Made by a program: the position numbers and the translations under genes | Assembly (NCBI GenBank): GCA_964478425.1 | Contig: CAYZIB010000018.1 | Coordinates: 1 to 20,939 of the forward strand | Length of the DNA: 20,939 bases | Source: CAYZIB01 sp964478425 | GTDB lineage: Bacteria; Bacillota_I; Bacilli_A; Acholeplasmatales; WRBM01 | Direction: 5' to 3' | In this document: in pieces, positions 14,918 through 20,939 of the stretch | Layout of the letters: each line of letters starts with the position of its first letter | Position numbering within the stretch: the stretch's first letter is position 1 | Notes under the pieces: generated by a model | Database searches by the model: none | What the model saw: the letters and a program-made list of their open reading frames with translations, nothing else | Told to the model about the DNA's origin: nothing

Positions 14918-15463
14918 TTATATAGTTAATTTGTTGAATGCTCTATATCTTTTTCCTCTGATTTTTTTTCTTTTTATATTGTTATTTTTTAAAAAATTAT
15001 TAAAAAAATCATTTCCTTTTTTTAAATCATTACATTCAATTTCAATTTCATAATCAATTGAATTATCAATAAATTCATTTAAATCTAAACAAATAAGATA
15101 ACTATTATAATTGATAGTAGTTCTTGTGGTTTTTAATTTGGTAATATAATTTAATTTAAAATTATTATATATAAATCCTTCATTAATCATGTTTAAAGCT
15201 TTTTTACTATCTATTTTAGTTATTATTTCTTCACAAGTAAAATCTTTGATTTTTTTTTTGATTTGTAATTCAAATAAATTATTTATTTCTCTTAATCTTA
15301 TTGTTGTTTTATTATTAACAAAATTAAAATCATTTGTATCAAAATAATAATTTGTTTGAACTATGGTTTTACAGTTTGAATTTTTAAAAATATTTATTAA
15401 ATTTATGTATTCGTCTTTTTTTAATTCGTTTTTAAATTCAATTTCTAATTCTTTTTTTTCCAT
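14918..15463 (-). CDS. CYTH-domain protein (YjbK-like)
   Basis: CYTH proteins form an eight-strand tunnel that binds inorganic or nucleotide triphosphates; family members act as tripolyphosphatases or adenylate cyclases. The 181-residue protein opens with E-L-E-I-E-F-K, the E-x-E-x-K signature (residues 5-11). It then has QTNYYFDT (37-44), TIRLRE (54-59), LQIKKK and the acidic strand DYEIEIE, all in CYTH order. Minus-strand GAGGAT precedes the ATG, and an extended -10 TGaTATAAT lies at 15482-15490. B. subtilis yjbK sits in the same spx-pepF neighbourhood, which supports a YjbK-like identity. The substrate cannot be told from sequence. Confidence 0.85.
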   Translation of the reverse strand: MEKKELEIEFKNELKKDEYINLINIFKNSNCKTIVQTNYYFDTNDFNFVNNKTTIRLREINNLFELQIKKKIKDFTCEEIITKIDSKKALNMINEGFIYNNFKLNYITKLKTTRTTINYNSYLICLDLNEFIDNSIDYEIEIECNDLKKGNDFFNNFLKNNNIKRKKIRGKRYRAFNKLTI

Positions 15464-15481
15464 AATTTTATCCTCATTAAA

Positions 15482-15490
15482 ATTATATCA
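15482..15490 (-). promoter_or_regulatory. CYTH gene extended -10 promoter
   Basis: Minus-strand TGaTATAAT, 18 bases before the ATG at 15463. Confidence 0.5.
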
Positions 15491-15509
15491 AAAAATTATT
15501 TTAATACAA

Positions 15510-16076
15510 TCATTTTAAAATTTCATCAATTATTCCATAATCTAATGCTTCGCTAGCAGACATGAAAAAATCTCTTTCCATATCTTTTTTTAGCTCAACA
15601 ATATCTTTTTTTGTTAAATCTGCTAAAATATTTGTAATTTTTTCTTTTGTTTTTAATAATCTATTTGTTGCAATTAAAACATCTGTTGCTTGACCATTAC
15701 ATCCACCTAATGGTTGGTGAATCATTATTTCACCATTTATTAAAGAATATCTTTTTTTCCCTGCAGCAAGTAAAATAGAAGCCATAGAAGCACAAAGACC
15801 AATACAAATAGTATTTACATTTGGTTTTATATAGTTCATTGTATCAAATATAGCTAATCCAGCATTAATAGATCCTCCGGGACTATTAATATATAGGTTA
15901 ATATCTTCATTACTTTCGGATGCTAAAAATAATAGTTCAGAAACAATAATACTTGATAATTGGTCTGTAATTTCTCCTTCTAAAATAATAATTCTGTCTT
16001 TTAGTAAACGTGAAAAAATATCATATGATTTTTCAAGTCCGTTTGTTTGTTCAATAACAATTGGTATATAATTCAT
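15510..16076 (-). CDS. clpP: ATP-dependent Clp protease proteolytic subunit
   Basis: ClpP forms the 14-subunit serine-protease chamber that works with ClpX or ClpC. The 188-residue protein carries the catalytic triad S97 (GLCASMAS), H120 (MIHQPLGG) and D169 (ERDFFMSA), and the INSPGGS segment at 63-69. The length is typical (about 195). The start follows GGAGAT. The gene ends in TGA, an argument against the mycoplasma code. With spx nearby, it is the protease expected to keep Spx low in unstressed cells. A candidate cre site overlaps the promoter zone. No CtsR box was seen, although clpP is often under CtsR in Bacillota. Confidence 0.96.
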   Translation of the reverse strand: MNYIPIVIEQTNGLEKSYDIFSRLLKDRIIILEGEITDQLSSIIVSELLFLASESNEDINLYINSPGGSINAGLAIFDTMNYIKPNVNTICIGLCASMASILLAAGKKRYSLINGEIMIHQPLGGCNGQATDVLIATNRLLKTKEKITNILADLTKKDIVELKKDMERDFFMSASEALDYGIIDEILK

Positions 16077-16106
16077 TTTTTTATCTCCTTTTTTTTATAA
16101 TATAAT

Positions 16107-16123
16107 ATCAAAAGCGTTTACAT
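16107..16123. promoter_or_regulatory. candidate CcpA cre site between clpP and gapA
   Basis: Read on the minus strand, ATGTAAACGCTTTTGA agrees with cre consensus WTGNNARCGNWWWCAW at 14 of 16 positions. It lies about 30 bases upstream of the clpP start and about 33 bases before the gapA -35 box. Glycolytic genes such as gapA are common CcpA targets. Confidence 0.5.
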
Positions 16124-16155
16124 GATATTGTAGTTTTTTGTAAGATAAAAAAAAG

Positions 16156-16183
16156 TTGTAAAATAAAAAAAATATGGTAAAAT
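16156..16183 (+). promoter_or_regulatory. gapA promoter
   Basis: TTGTAA (16156-16161), a 16-base spacer and an extended -10 TGgTAAAAT (-10 at 16178-16183). The leader is about 35 bases, longer than for most genes here. Confidence 0.65.
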
Positions 16184-16223
16184 TATATATGTATTAAAAC
16201 TAAATTTTTAGGAGGAATTAAAA

Positions 16224-17294
16224 ATGGCTGTAAAAGTCGCAATTAATGGTTTTGGACGCATTGGTCGTCTAGCATTTAGACAAATGTTTGGTGCTGAAGG
16301 ATATGAAATCGTTGCAATCAATGATTTAACTAGCCCAAAAATGTTAGCAAATTTATTAAAATATGATACTGCACAAGGTGGATATGCAGGACACATTGGA
16401 GAAAACTTACATACTGTTTCTTCAAAAGAAGCTGTTCTTGCTGAAGATGGAAAAACTGTTGTAACTCCTGGTTCAATCACTGTTGATGGTAAAGAAATTA
16501 CTATCTATGCTGAACCAAAAGCACAAAATTTACCTTGGGGAGAATTAGATGTAGATGTAGTATTAGAATGTACTGGTTTTTATACATCAAAAGCAAAATC
16601 ACAAGCTCATATCGAAGCTGGTGCTAAAAAAGTTGTAATTTCTGCTCCTGCTGGTAATGATTTACCAACAATTGTATTTGGTGTTAACGAAAATACTTTA
16701 ACAAGCGAAGATACAATTATTTCAGCTGCATCATGTACTACTAACTGTTTAGCTCCTATGGCTGATGCATTAAATAAATATGCACCTATTCAAACAGGTA
16801 TTATGAGTACAATCCATGCATATACTGGAGATCAAATGATTCTTGATGGACCTCATAGAAAAGGTGATTTAAGAAGAGCTCGTGCTGGTGCTGCTAATAT
16901 CGTTCCTAACTCAACAGGAGCTGCAAAAGCAATCGGATTAGTTATTCCTGAATTAAATGGTAAATTAATTGGTTCTGCTCAACGTGTACCTGTTGCTACT
17001 GGTTCAACAACTATTTTAACTGCTGTTGTTAAAGGTAAAGATGTAACAAAAGAAGGAATTAATGAAGCTATGAAAGCTGCTCAATCTGCTTCTTATGGTT
17101 ATAATGAAGATCCTATCGTATCAAGTGATGTTATTGGTATGAGATATGGTTCATTATTTGATGCAACTCAAACTATGGTTTCTAAAATTGATGAAGAAAC
17201 TTATCAAGTTCAAGTTGTTTCTTGGTATGATAATGAAAATTCATATACATCTCAAATGGTTAGAACTATTAAATATTTAGCTTCTTTAAAATAA
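16224..17294 (+). CDS. gapA: glyceraldehyde-3-phosphate dehydrogenase
   Basis: GapA catalyses the NAD-dependent oxidative phosphorylation step of glycolysis. The 356-residue protein shows the NAD-binding start VAINGFGRIGRLAFRQ (5-20), the active-site ASCTTNCLAPM with catalytic C171, and the partner histidine H198 in STIHAYTGDQ. The C-terminal WYDNENSYTSQMVRT is canonical. It is about 20 residues longer than typical because of an expanded loop near 64-105 (VSSKEAVLAEDGKTVVTPGS). The ribosome site is AGGAGGAAT. The gene uses more C-ending and GCT/GGT codons than its neighbours, as expected of a highly expressed gene. An efficient terminator follows. Confidence 0.98.
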   Translation: MAVKVAINGFGRIGRLAFRQMFGAEGYEIVAINDLTSPKMLANLLKYDTAQGGYAGHIGENLHTVSSKEAVLAEDGKTVVTPGSITVDGKEITIYAEPKAQNLPWGELDVDVVLECTGFYTSKAKSQAHIEAGAKKVVISAPAGNDLPTIVFGVNENTLTSEDTIISAASCTTNCLAPMADALNKYAPIQTGIMSTIHAYTGDQMILDGPHRKGDLRRARAGAANIVPNSTGAAKAIGLVIPELNGKLIGSAQRVPVATGSTTILTAVVKGKDVTKEGINEAMKAAQSASYGYNEDPIVSSDVIGMRYGSLFDATQTMVSKIDEETYQVQVVSWYDNENSYTSQMVRTIKYLASLK

Positions 17295-17306
17295 TTAAAT
17301 AATATT

Positions 17307-17335
17307 AAAACCTTCTTTTTTAAGAAGGTTTTTTT
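17307..17335 (+). terminator. gapA terminator
   Basis: AAAACCTTCTT (17307-17317) pairs with AAGAAGGTTTT (17322-17332), 4-base loop, T run to 17335. The next gene starts only 15 bases later. Confidence 0.88.
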
Positions 17336-17349
17336 AATAGAGGTCGAAA

Positions 17350-17946
17350 ATGAAAAAAATAAATAATAAAAATTTAGCTATTATTGCAATTTTGACAGCT
17401 TTAGCAGTTATTTTAAAAATGGTAGTTATTTATATATTTTTAAATAACAGATTAGTTTTCCATAATATCCCTATTATCATAATTGGTTTTTTATATGGAC
17501 CATTATTTGGTTCAGTAAGTGCTATTGTTAGTGATATATTATCAATTATTATTACTCCTAATTGGAATCCGTTATTTTTAATTCCGCAAATTTTTTGGGG
17601 ACTTATTCCAGGTATATTTGGATATTTATATAAAAATAAATTAAACACTAAAAGAGTATTTGTTATAGAGCTTTTATCATATTTAGCAGTTTCAATTTGT
17701 AATACAATAATAATGTGTTTTTTATATTCACCAGCAGTTGCATTAGGAATTATTAAAAAAAGTAAAGATTTAATTTTAGGATTTGAATTTTTAAATTTAA
17801 GTTTTAATATTAATTTGGGTAGTGTTTTTTATATTGGTATATTAGTTAAAATTATTATTATGGTAATAAAAATTCCAATTGATTGTTTAATATTAAAAAA
17901 ATTATTAAAAAAATTTGCTTTAAAATTAGATTTAGAATATGCCTAA
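17350..17946 (+). CDS. ECF transporter S component (folate/vitamin type)
   Basis: S components are the small membrane proteins that bind a vitamin and dock to the shared EcfA-EcfA'-EcfT module. The 198-residue protein has about six membrane segments: an N-terminal helix with NLAIIAILTALAVILKM (about 8-24), a conserved HNIPIIIIGFLYGPLFGSVSAIVSDIL block (38-64) that is the hallmark of the FolT-like group, and four more helices to about 190. The substrate is not certain; folate is the best guess. Ribosome site AGAGG lies 6 bases before the ATG. No promoter fits between the gapA terminator and this start, so transcription likely depends on read-through. No EcfA/T genes are in view. Confidence 0.8.
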   Translation: MKKINNKNLAIIAILTALAVILKMVVIYIFLNNRLVFHNIPIIIIGFLYGPLFGSVSAIVSDILSIIITPNWNPLFLIPQIFWGLIPGIFGYLYKNKLNTKRVFVIELLSYLAVSICNTIIMCFLYSPAVALGIIKKSKDLILGFEFLNLSFNINLGSVFYIGILVKIIIMVIKIPIDCLILKKLLKKFALKLDLEYA

Positions 17947-17992
17947 ACATGTAATATGATTTTTCATATATTGTATTAGGGAGGTGGATAAA

Positions 17993-18460
17993 ATGTTTAA
18001 TACATTTAATATTGTTGAATATGTAGTAAAAAAAGGGGATTCACTTTATACAATATCTAAAAAATATAATATCAATGTTGAAGATTTAATGAAGTTTAAT
18101 AATTTACAATCATCATTAATTTATCCAAATCAAATTTTATTTATTCCGTTAAATAGAAATTCTAATAATTTAATTATCGATCAATATATTACAAAATCTG
18201 GTGATAAATTAGATAAAGTTTTAAAAACATTAGGATTAAATAATGATTTTTTAATAAATAATCCTGAATTATTAAACTTAGAATTAATGCCTAATCAAAT
18301 AATAAATTTAAAAACTTTTAGAAATAATAAAACACATATTATTAAACCTACTGATACAATAGAATCTATTATGAATCAATATAAAATTAATTCACATGAC
18401 TTATTAAAATATAATGAAGCAAATTGGTTTATAGTTGGAGATACTATTAATGTTAAATAA
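17993..18460 (+). CDS. protein with three LysM repeats, no signal peptide
   Basis: LysM is a roughly 45-residue fold that binds peptidoglycan or chitin-like sugars. The 155-residue protein consists almost wholly of three LysM copies: about 9-53 (EYVVKKGDSLYTISKKYNI), 64-105 (QYITKSGDKLDKVLKTLGL) and 113-155 (THIIKPTDTIESIMNQYKI). The first is canonical, the other two more diverged. There is no signal peptide, lipobox or membrane helix, which is unusual for a wall-binding protein. A GTG at 17984 is in frame but lies inside the ribosome site AGGGAGGTGG; the ATG at 17993 is the start. HU follows with its own promoter. It could be a SafA-like coat or wall protein exported without a classical signal, or a cytosolic protein using LysM for another purpose. 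Confidence 0.8.
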   Translation: MFNTFNIVEYVVKKGDSLYTISKKYNINVEDLMKFNNLQSSLIYPNQILFIPLNRNSNNLIIDQYITKSGDKLDKVLKTLGLNNDFLINNPELLNLELMPNQIINLKTFRNNKTHIIKPTDTIESIMNQYKINSHDLLKYNEANWFIVGDTINVK

Positions 18461-18477
18461 AAAAATAATATAACTGC

Positions 18478-18505
18478 TTGATTTTTAAGGTTGTTATGTT
18501 ATAAT
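18478..18505 (+). promoter_or_regulatory. HU promoter
   Basis: TTGATT (18478-18483), a 16-base spacer and an extended -10 TGtTATAAT (-10 at 18500-18505). Confidence 0.7.
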
Positions 18506-18533
18506 TAAGATACATTAAAAGGAGGAATAAAAA

Positions 18534-18812
18534 ATGAACAGAAGTGAATTGATCACAGTAATTTCAGATAATACTAACTTAACAAGAAATCAAGTAGAAA
18601 ATGTTTTAGATAATTTTGCTGAAGTTGTTGGTAAATGTTTAGCAAAAGGTGAAAAAGTAGTTCTAACAGGATTTGGAACTTTTGAAGTTCGTAATAGAGT
18701 AAGTAGAGTTGGAAGAAATCCAAGAAGTGGGGCTGCTATTGATATTCCAGCATTAAGAACTCCTGCATTTAAATCAGGTAAAGCTTTAAAAGAAGTTATT
18801 AGAGGAGAATAA
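18534..18812 (+). CDS. hup: DNA-binding protein HU
   Basis: HU is the small dimeric nucleoid protein that bends DNA without strong sequence preference. The 92-residue protein is full-length. It has the N-terminal helices NRSELITVISDNTNLTRNQV, the saddle GEKVVLTGFGTFEVRNR and the DNA-clamping arm with RNPRSGAAIDIPA, where the proline at the arm tip intercalates. The strong ribosome site AAAGGAGG precedes the ATG. Codon choice resembles gapA, typical of abundant proteins. It is followed immediately by a terminator and then by the ankyrin gene. Confidence 0.97.
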   Translation: MNRSELITVISDNTNLTRNQVENVLDNFAEVVGKCLAKGEKVVLTGFGTFEVRNRVSRVGRNPRSGAAIDIPALRTPAFKSGKALKEVIRGE

Positions 18813-18834
18813 AACCTACATTGTAGGTTTTTTT
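18811..18834 (+). terminator. HU terminator
   Basis: AAAACCTAC (18811-18819) pairs with GTAGGTTTT (18823-18831), 3-base loop, T run to 18834. Its left arm begins in the HU stop codon. Confidence 0.8.
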
Positions 18835-18839
18835 AATAT

Positions 18840-19715
18840 ATGATTGGATTTGATTTGATTAAAAATAATGAATTAACACAATTTAAAGAATATTTAAAGT
18901 ATGGAGATATTTTAATATTAGATGAATATAAAAATAGTTTATTAGGATATGCTATTAAAATGTTAAGATTTGATTTTGTTATTTTATTATTAGAAAATGA
19001 ATTAATGGATTTAAATCATAAAAATATTAATAATGATTCTATAATGCATATTGCTTGTAAAACAAATAATTATGACATGGTAAATTTAATTAATAGATAT
19101 AACATTGATAAAACTATTAAAAATAATCAAAATTTAGATGTTATTTCATATGCAATATATAATTCAAATTATGATATTTTTAAATTATTATATGATAATA
19201 GAAAAAATAAAAATGATTTATTTTTAGCAGCAAAATATTTTAATTCTGGAATTTTTAAATTAGTTTTTTTAGTTAATAAAAATTTTTTAAATGATAAAGA
19301 TTTAGATGGAAATACATTACTCCATATTGCTTGTAAAACAAATAATTACTTGTTAGTGGATTTTTTATTAAATAAAAATATTAAGTATTATTTAAAAAAT
19401 AATGATTTAGAAACACCTATGTTTGATGCTTTCAGGTATTCTGATATTTTAATAATTAAAAAGTTGGTTAATTATTTACCAATTAATTCTAAAAATAGAT
19501 ATAATGAAAGTATTTTAAGTTATGCATCAGATGAGAAAAAAGATCTATTTTTAAATCAAAAAAATAATTTATTGTTTGCTGTTATTAATGAGTCTAAAGA
19601 TGAAATATTAGCTAATATAAATAATTTAAATAGTAAAATAAAAAATCAAGCAGAAAATATATTGCTTGATTATAATAATAAAAATTTATTAAATTTTTTA
19701 AAACAATTTTATTAA
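18840..19715 (+). CDS. ankyrin-repeat protein
   Basis: Ankyrin repeats are protein-protein contact modules; the partner here is unknown. The 291 residues fold as about seven to eight repeats from residue 1 to about 290. The clearest are NNDSIMHIACKTNNYDMVNLI (about 63-83) and GNTLLHIACKTNNYLLVDFLL (about 157-177), which share nine identical residues in a row and 26 identical bases (19047-19072 and 19323-19348). There is no signal peptide or membrane segment. The ATG at 18840 has no ribosome site: it lies 5 bases after the T run of the HU terminator, so expression is by read-through, leaderless start or an unseen promoter. The next in-frame ATG (18900) would cut the first repeat, so 18840 is preferred. 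The gene is very AT-rich and poor in HU-like codons, suggesting low expression. Confidence 0.8.
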   Translation: MIGFDLIKNNELTQFKEYLKYGDILILDEYKNSLLGYAIKMLRFDFVILLLENELMDLNHKNINNDSIMHIACKTNNYDMVNLINRYNIDKTIKNNQNLDVISYAIYNSNYDIFKLLYDNRKNKNDLFLAAKYFNSGIFKLVFLVNKNFLNDKDLDGNTLLHIACKTNNYLLVDFLLNKNIKYYLKNNDLETPMFDAFRYSDILIIKKLVNYLPINSKNRYNESILSYASDEKKDLFLNQKNNLLFAVINESKDEILANINNLNSKIKNQAENILLDYNNKNLLNFLKQFY

Positions 19716-19738
19716 TCCTTTTGAAAAGGATTTTTTTT
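19714..19738. terminator. terminator after the ankyrin gene
   Basis: AATCCTT (19714-19720) pairs with AAGGATT (19726-19732), 5-base loop, T run to 19738. It may also serve the converging CPBP gene on the minus strand, where the exit is less T-rich. Confidence 0.75.
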
Positions 19739-20426
19739 ATATTAATAATAGTACCATTAAAGATAATAAGTTAGATAATGAATGTAAAAGAATTGTTACA
19801 AAAATATTTCTATTAGATTTATTATAAACAATTCCAAAAGCAAGTCCCGATGATGCATAAGAAATTATATTAATAAAATCTCCTTGTAATACATGGATTA
19901 ATCCAAATGTTAAACTTGATACCCATAATGAAATAGTATCATTTTTAAAAAAAGAATAAATTGATTTTCTAAATATTAATTCTTCACAAATAGGAGCTAA
20001 TATAACAGTCATTATTGCCATTGGTAATATATATCCGCCACTTAATATTTGTTCTATAGTTGCTTGATTTTGCGCAGGTTCTGAATTTAAGAGATTTAGT
20101 ATCATTTGAGCAACATTACTAAATATTATTAAAATAAAATAGCCATAAACTATTAAACTTATATTTTTAAAAAAATGTTTAAAAAAGTCTTTTAAATCGG
20201 TTATTAGAACTTCTAGAAAAATATAGATTAATGGAATAAATAAAAAAATGTAAATAATAAAATTAGCTAGTGCTTGGTATTGTTCTTGTATTGAGATAAA
20301 TGGGATTAGTTTTGAATAATAATTAGCTAAGAATAACGCAATTACATTACTAAATACATACATTATTAAAACATATATCATTATGCCATATGTGGCTTTT
20401 TGTTTATCATTATTTTCATAAATCAT
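19737..20426 (-). CDS. CPBP family intramembrane metalloprotease
   Basis: CPBP (CaaX protease and bacteriocin-processing) proteins are membrane proteases of the Abi/Rce1 group. The 229-residue protein has about seven hydrophobic helices, and its motifs are complete: E148-E149-x-x-x-R153 (CEELIFRK), F-x-x-x-H178 (FGLIHVL) and H215-x-x-x-N219 (HSLSN). Minus-strand GGTGAT lies just before the ATG and an extended -10 TGaTAAAAT (20443-20451) 16 bases upstream. Roles in the family include immunity to bacteriocins and peptide maturation; no bacteriocin gene is seen next to it, so its substrate is open. Confidence 0.9.
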   Translation of the reverse strand: MIYENNDKQKATYGIMIYVLIMYVFSNVIALFLANYYSKLIPFISIQEQYQALANFIIYIFLFIPLIYIFLEVLITDLKDFFKHFFKNISLIVYGYFILIIFSNVAQMILNLLNSEPAQNQATIEQILSGGYILPMAIMTVILAPICEELIFRKSIYSFFKNDTISLWVSSLTFGLIHVLQGDFINIISYASSGLAFGIVYNKSNRNIFVTILLHSLSNLLSLMVLLLI

Positions 20427-20442
20427 AGTATCACCAGATAAT

Positions 20443-20451
20443 ATTTTATCA
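20443..20451 (-). promoter_or_regulatory. CPBP gene extended -10 promoter
   Basis: Minus-strand TGaTAAAAT, the same extended -10 as ccpA. No clear -35. Confidence 0.45.
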
Positions 20452-20614
20452 TAAATATAAAATAAATAAATATGTCATATTTTAAGAATGTAAAAAAAAT
20501 GTTGATTTTTTATATATTTTTCTTTAAAATATAATAAATTATTTGTAATAGGGGTATTTATTATATAAATACAATTTATGAATAATATTAAATCTATTTT
20601 GATAGGAGAAAAAA

Positions 20615-20939
20615 ATGAAAAAAAATTGTTTGCTTATATTTTTTATGTTTTTACTTTGTTTAAGCTCTGCATGTTTAAGTAATAATGAACATGAACATGT
20701 AGAAAAAAGTCCTGTAAAAGAAAATATTGTTGAAGCAACAGAATTTGAAGATGGTCATTATGACGAAGTAATTTATTGTGAAATTTGTGGGGAAGAATTA
20801 AGTAGAAATGTTATTAAAATAAATAAAACACATGTTCATATAAATGGAGAAATAAAAAAAGAAAATGAAATTGAAGGAACATGTCAAGTAAAATCTTCAT
20901 ATGATGAAGTAATATATTGCCTAGATTGTAATGAAGAAA
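20615..20939 (+). CDS. lipoprotein-like protein with Cys-pair repeats (3' end outside window)
   Basis: The first 108 residues are visible and the frame runs off the window. MKKN plus a hydrophobic stretch (5-18) and C20 in LSSAC look like a lipoprotein signal, although position -3 is Ser rather than the usual Leu/Val/Ile. After the signal come two copies of a short repeat: HYDEVIYC-E-I-C-G-E-E-L and SYDEVIYC-L-D-C-N-E-E, each with a C-x2-C pair that could bind zinc. Similar repeats occur in large Firmicutes surface proteins, and the partial gene at 1-510 has a related His/Cys arrangement. Ribosome site AGGAG (20604-20608) precedes the ATG. It is divergent from the CPBP gene. Function is unknown. 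Confidence 0.7.
   Translation, partial: MKKNCLLIFFMFLLCLSSACLSNNEHEHVEKSPVKENIVEATEFEDGHYDEVIYCEICGEELSRNVIKINKTHVHINGEIKKENEIEGTCQVKSSYDEVIYCLDCNEE

Noticed and set aside
15510..15512. Mycoplasma genetic code (TGA as Trp)
   Set aside because: clpP ends in TGA right at its expected length, no gene here uses in-frame TGA, and murC and alr show a wall-forming cell.
1..20939. CRISPR array, tRNA or rRNA genes
   Set aside because: No regularly spaced repeats, and no tRNA or rRNA signatures were seen on either strand.

Overview
This is an AT-rich, wall-forming, low-GC Gram-positive chromosome segment. It most likely comes from a gut-type member of class Bacilli in the Erysipelotrichales/RF39-like range. 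The signs are CcpA, Spx, ClpP, T-box leaders on tyrS and trpS, an ECF S component, murC and alr, and gene orders that echo Bacillus subtilis (murC-ccpA-tyrS; trpS-pepF-spx-yjbK). Tryptophan is written TGG throughout and clpP ends in TGA, so the standard bacterial code fits better than the mycoplasma code.

The window has two halves. Bases 1 to about 5600 are an accessory island. It holds the 3' end of a surface protein gene, a decayed AlbA_2/Schlafen-type gene (about 590-964), and a mutated second copy of the promoter and first codons of murC (about 956-1075). Next come an AbiEi/AbiEii toxin-antitoxin operon with its own promoter and a candidate operator, then an orphan RHS C-terminal toxin tip with no start region of its own, overlapped by one base by a likely immunity gene. 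Two strong terminators and a hairpin-rich stretch (about 5300-5547), which could be a structured RNA, close the island. The intact murC then begins with the same promoter-plus-5' sequence found at the left end, so the island lies between direct repeats of the murC start.

Bases 5637-20426 are housekeeping genes. The plus-strand set murC, ccpA, tyrS (T-box), alr and a lipid-kinase gene split by a one-base frameshift covers wall precursors, catabolite control, tRNA charging and membrane lipid. It converges on minus-strand trpS (T-box) and pepF. After that come spx (+), a CYTH/YjbK-like gene and clpP (both -), then gapA, an ECF S component, a three-LysM protein, HU and an ankyrin-repeat protein (all +). 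A CPBP membrane protease lies on the minus strand. The window ends inside a lipoprotein-like gene with Cys-pair repeats (20615 onward).

Two candidate CcpA cre sites lie in the divergent promoter regions pepF/spx and clpP/gapA, close to the ccpA gene itself. Many genes combine an extended -10 box with a GGTGAT-like ribosome site and a very short predicted leader. The most unusual material is the murC-flanked island: the orphan toxin tip with its unrecognised immunity gene, and the hairpin-rich intergenic RNA candidate.
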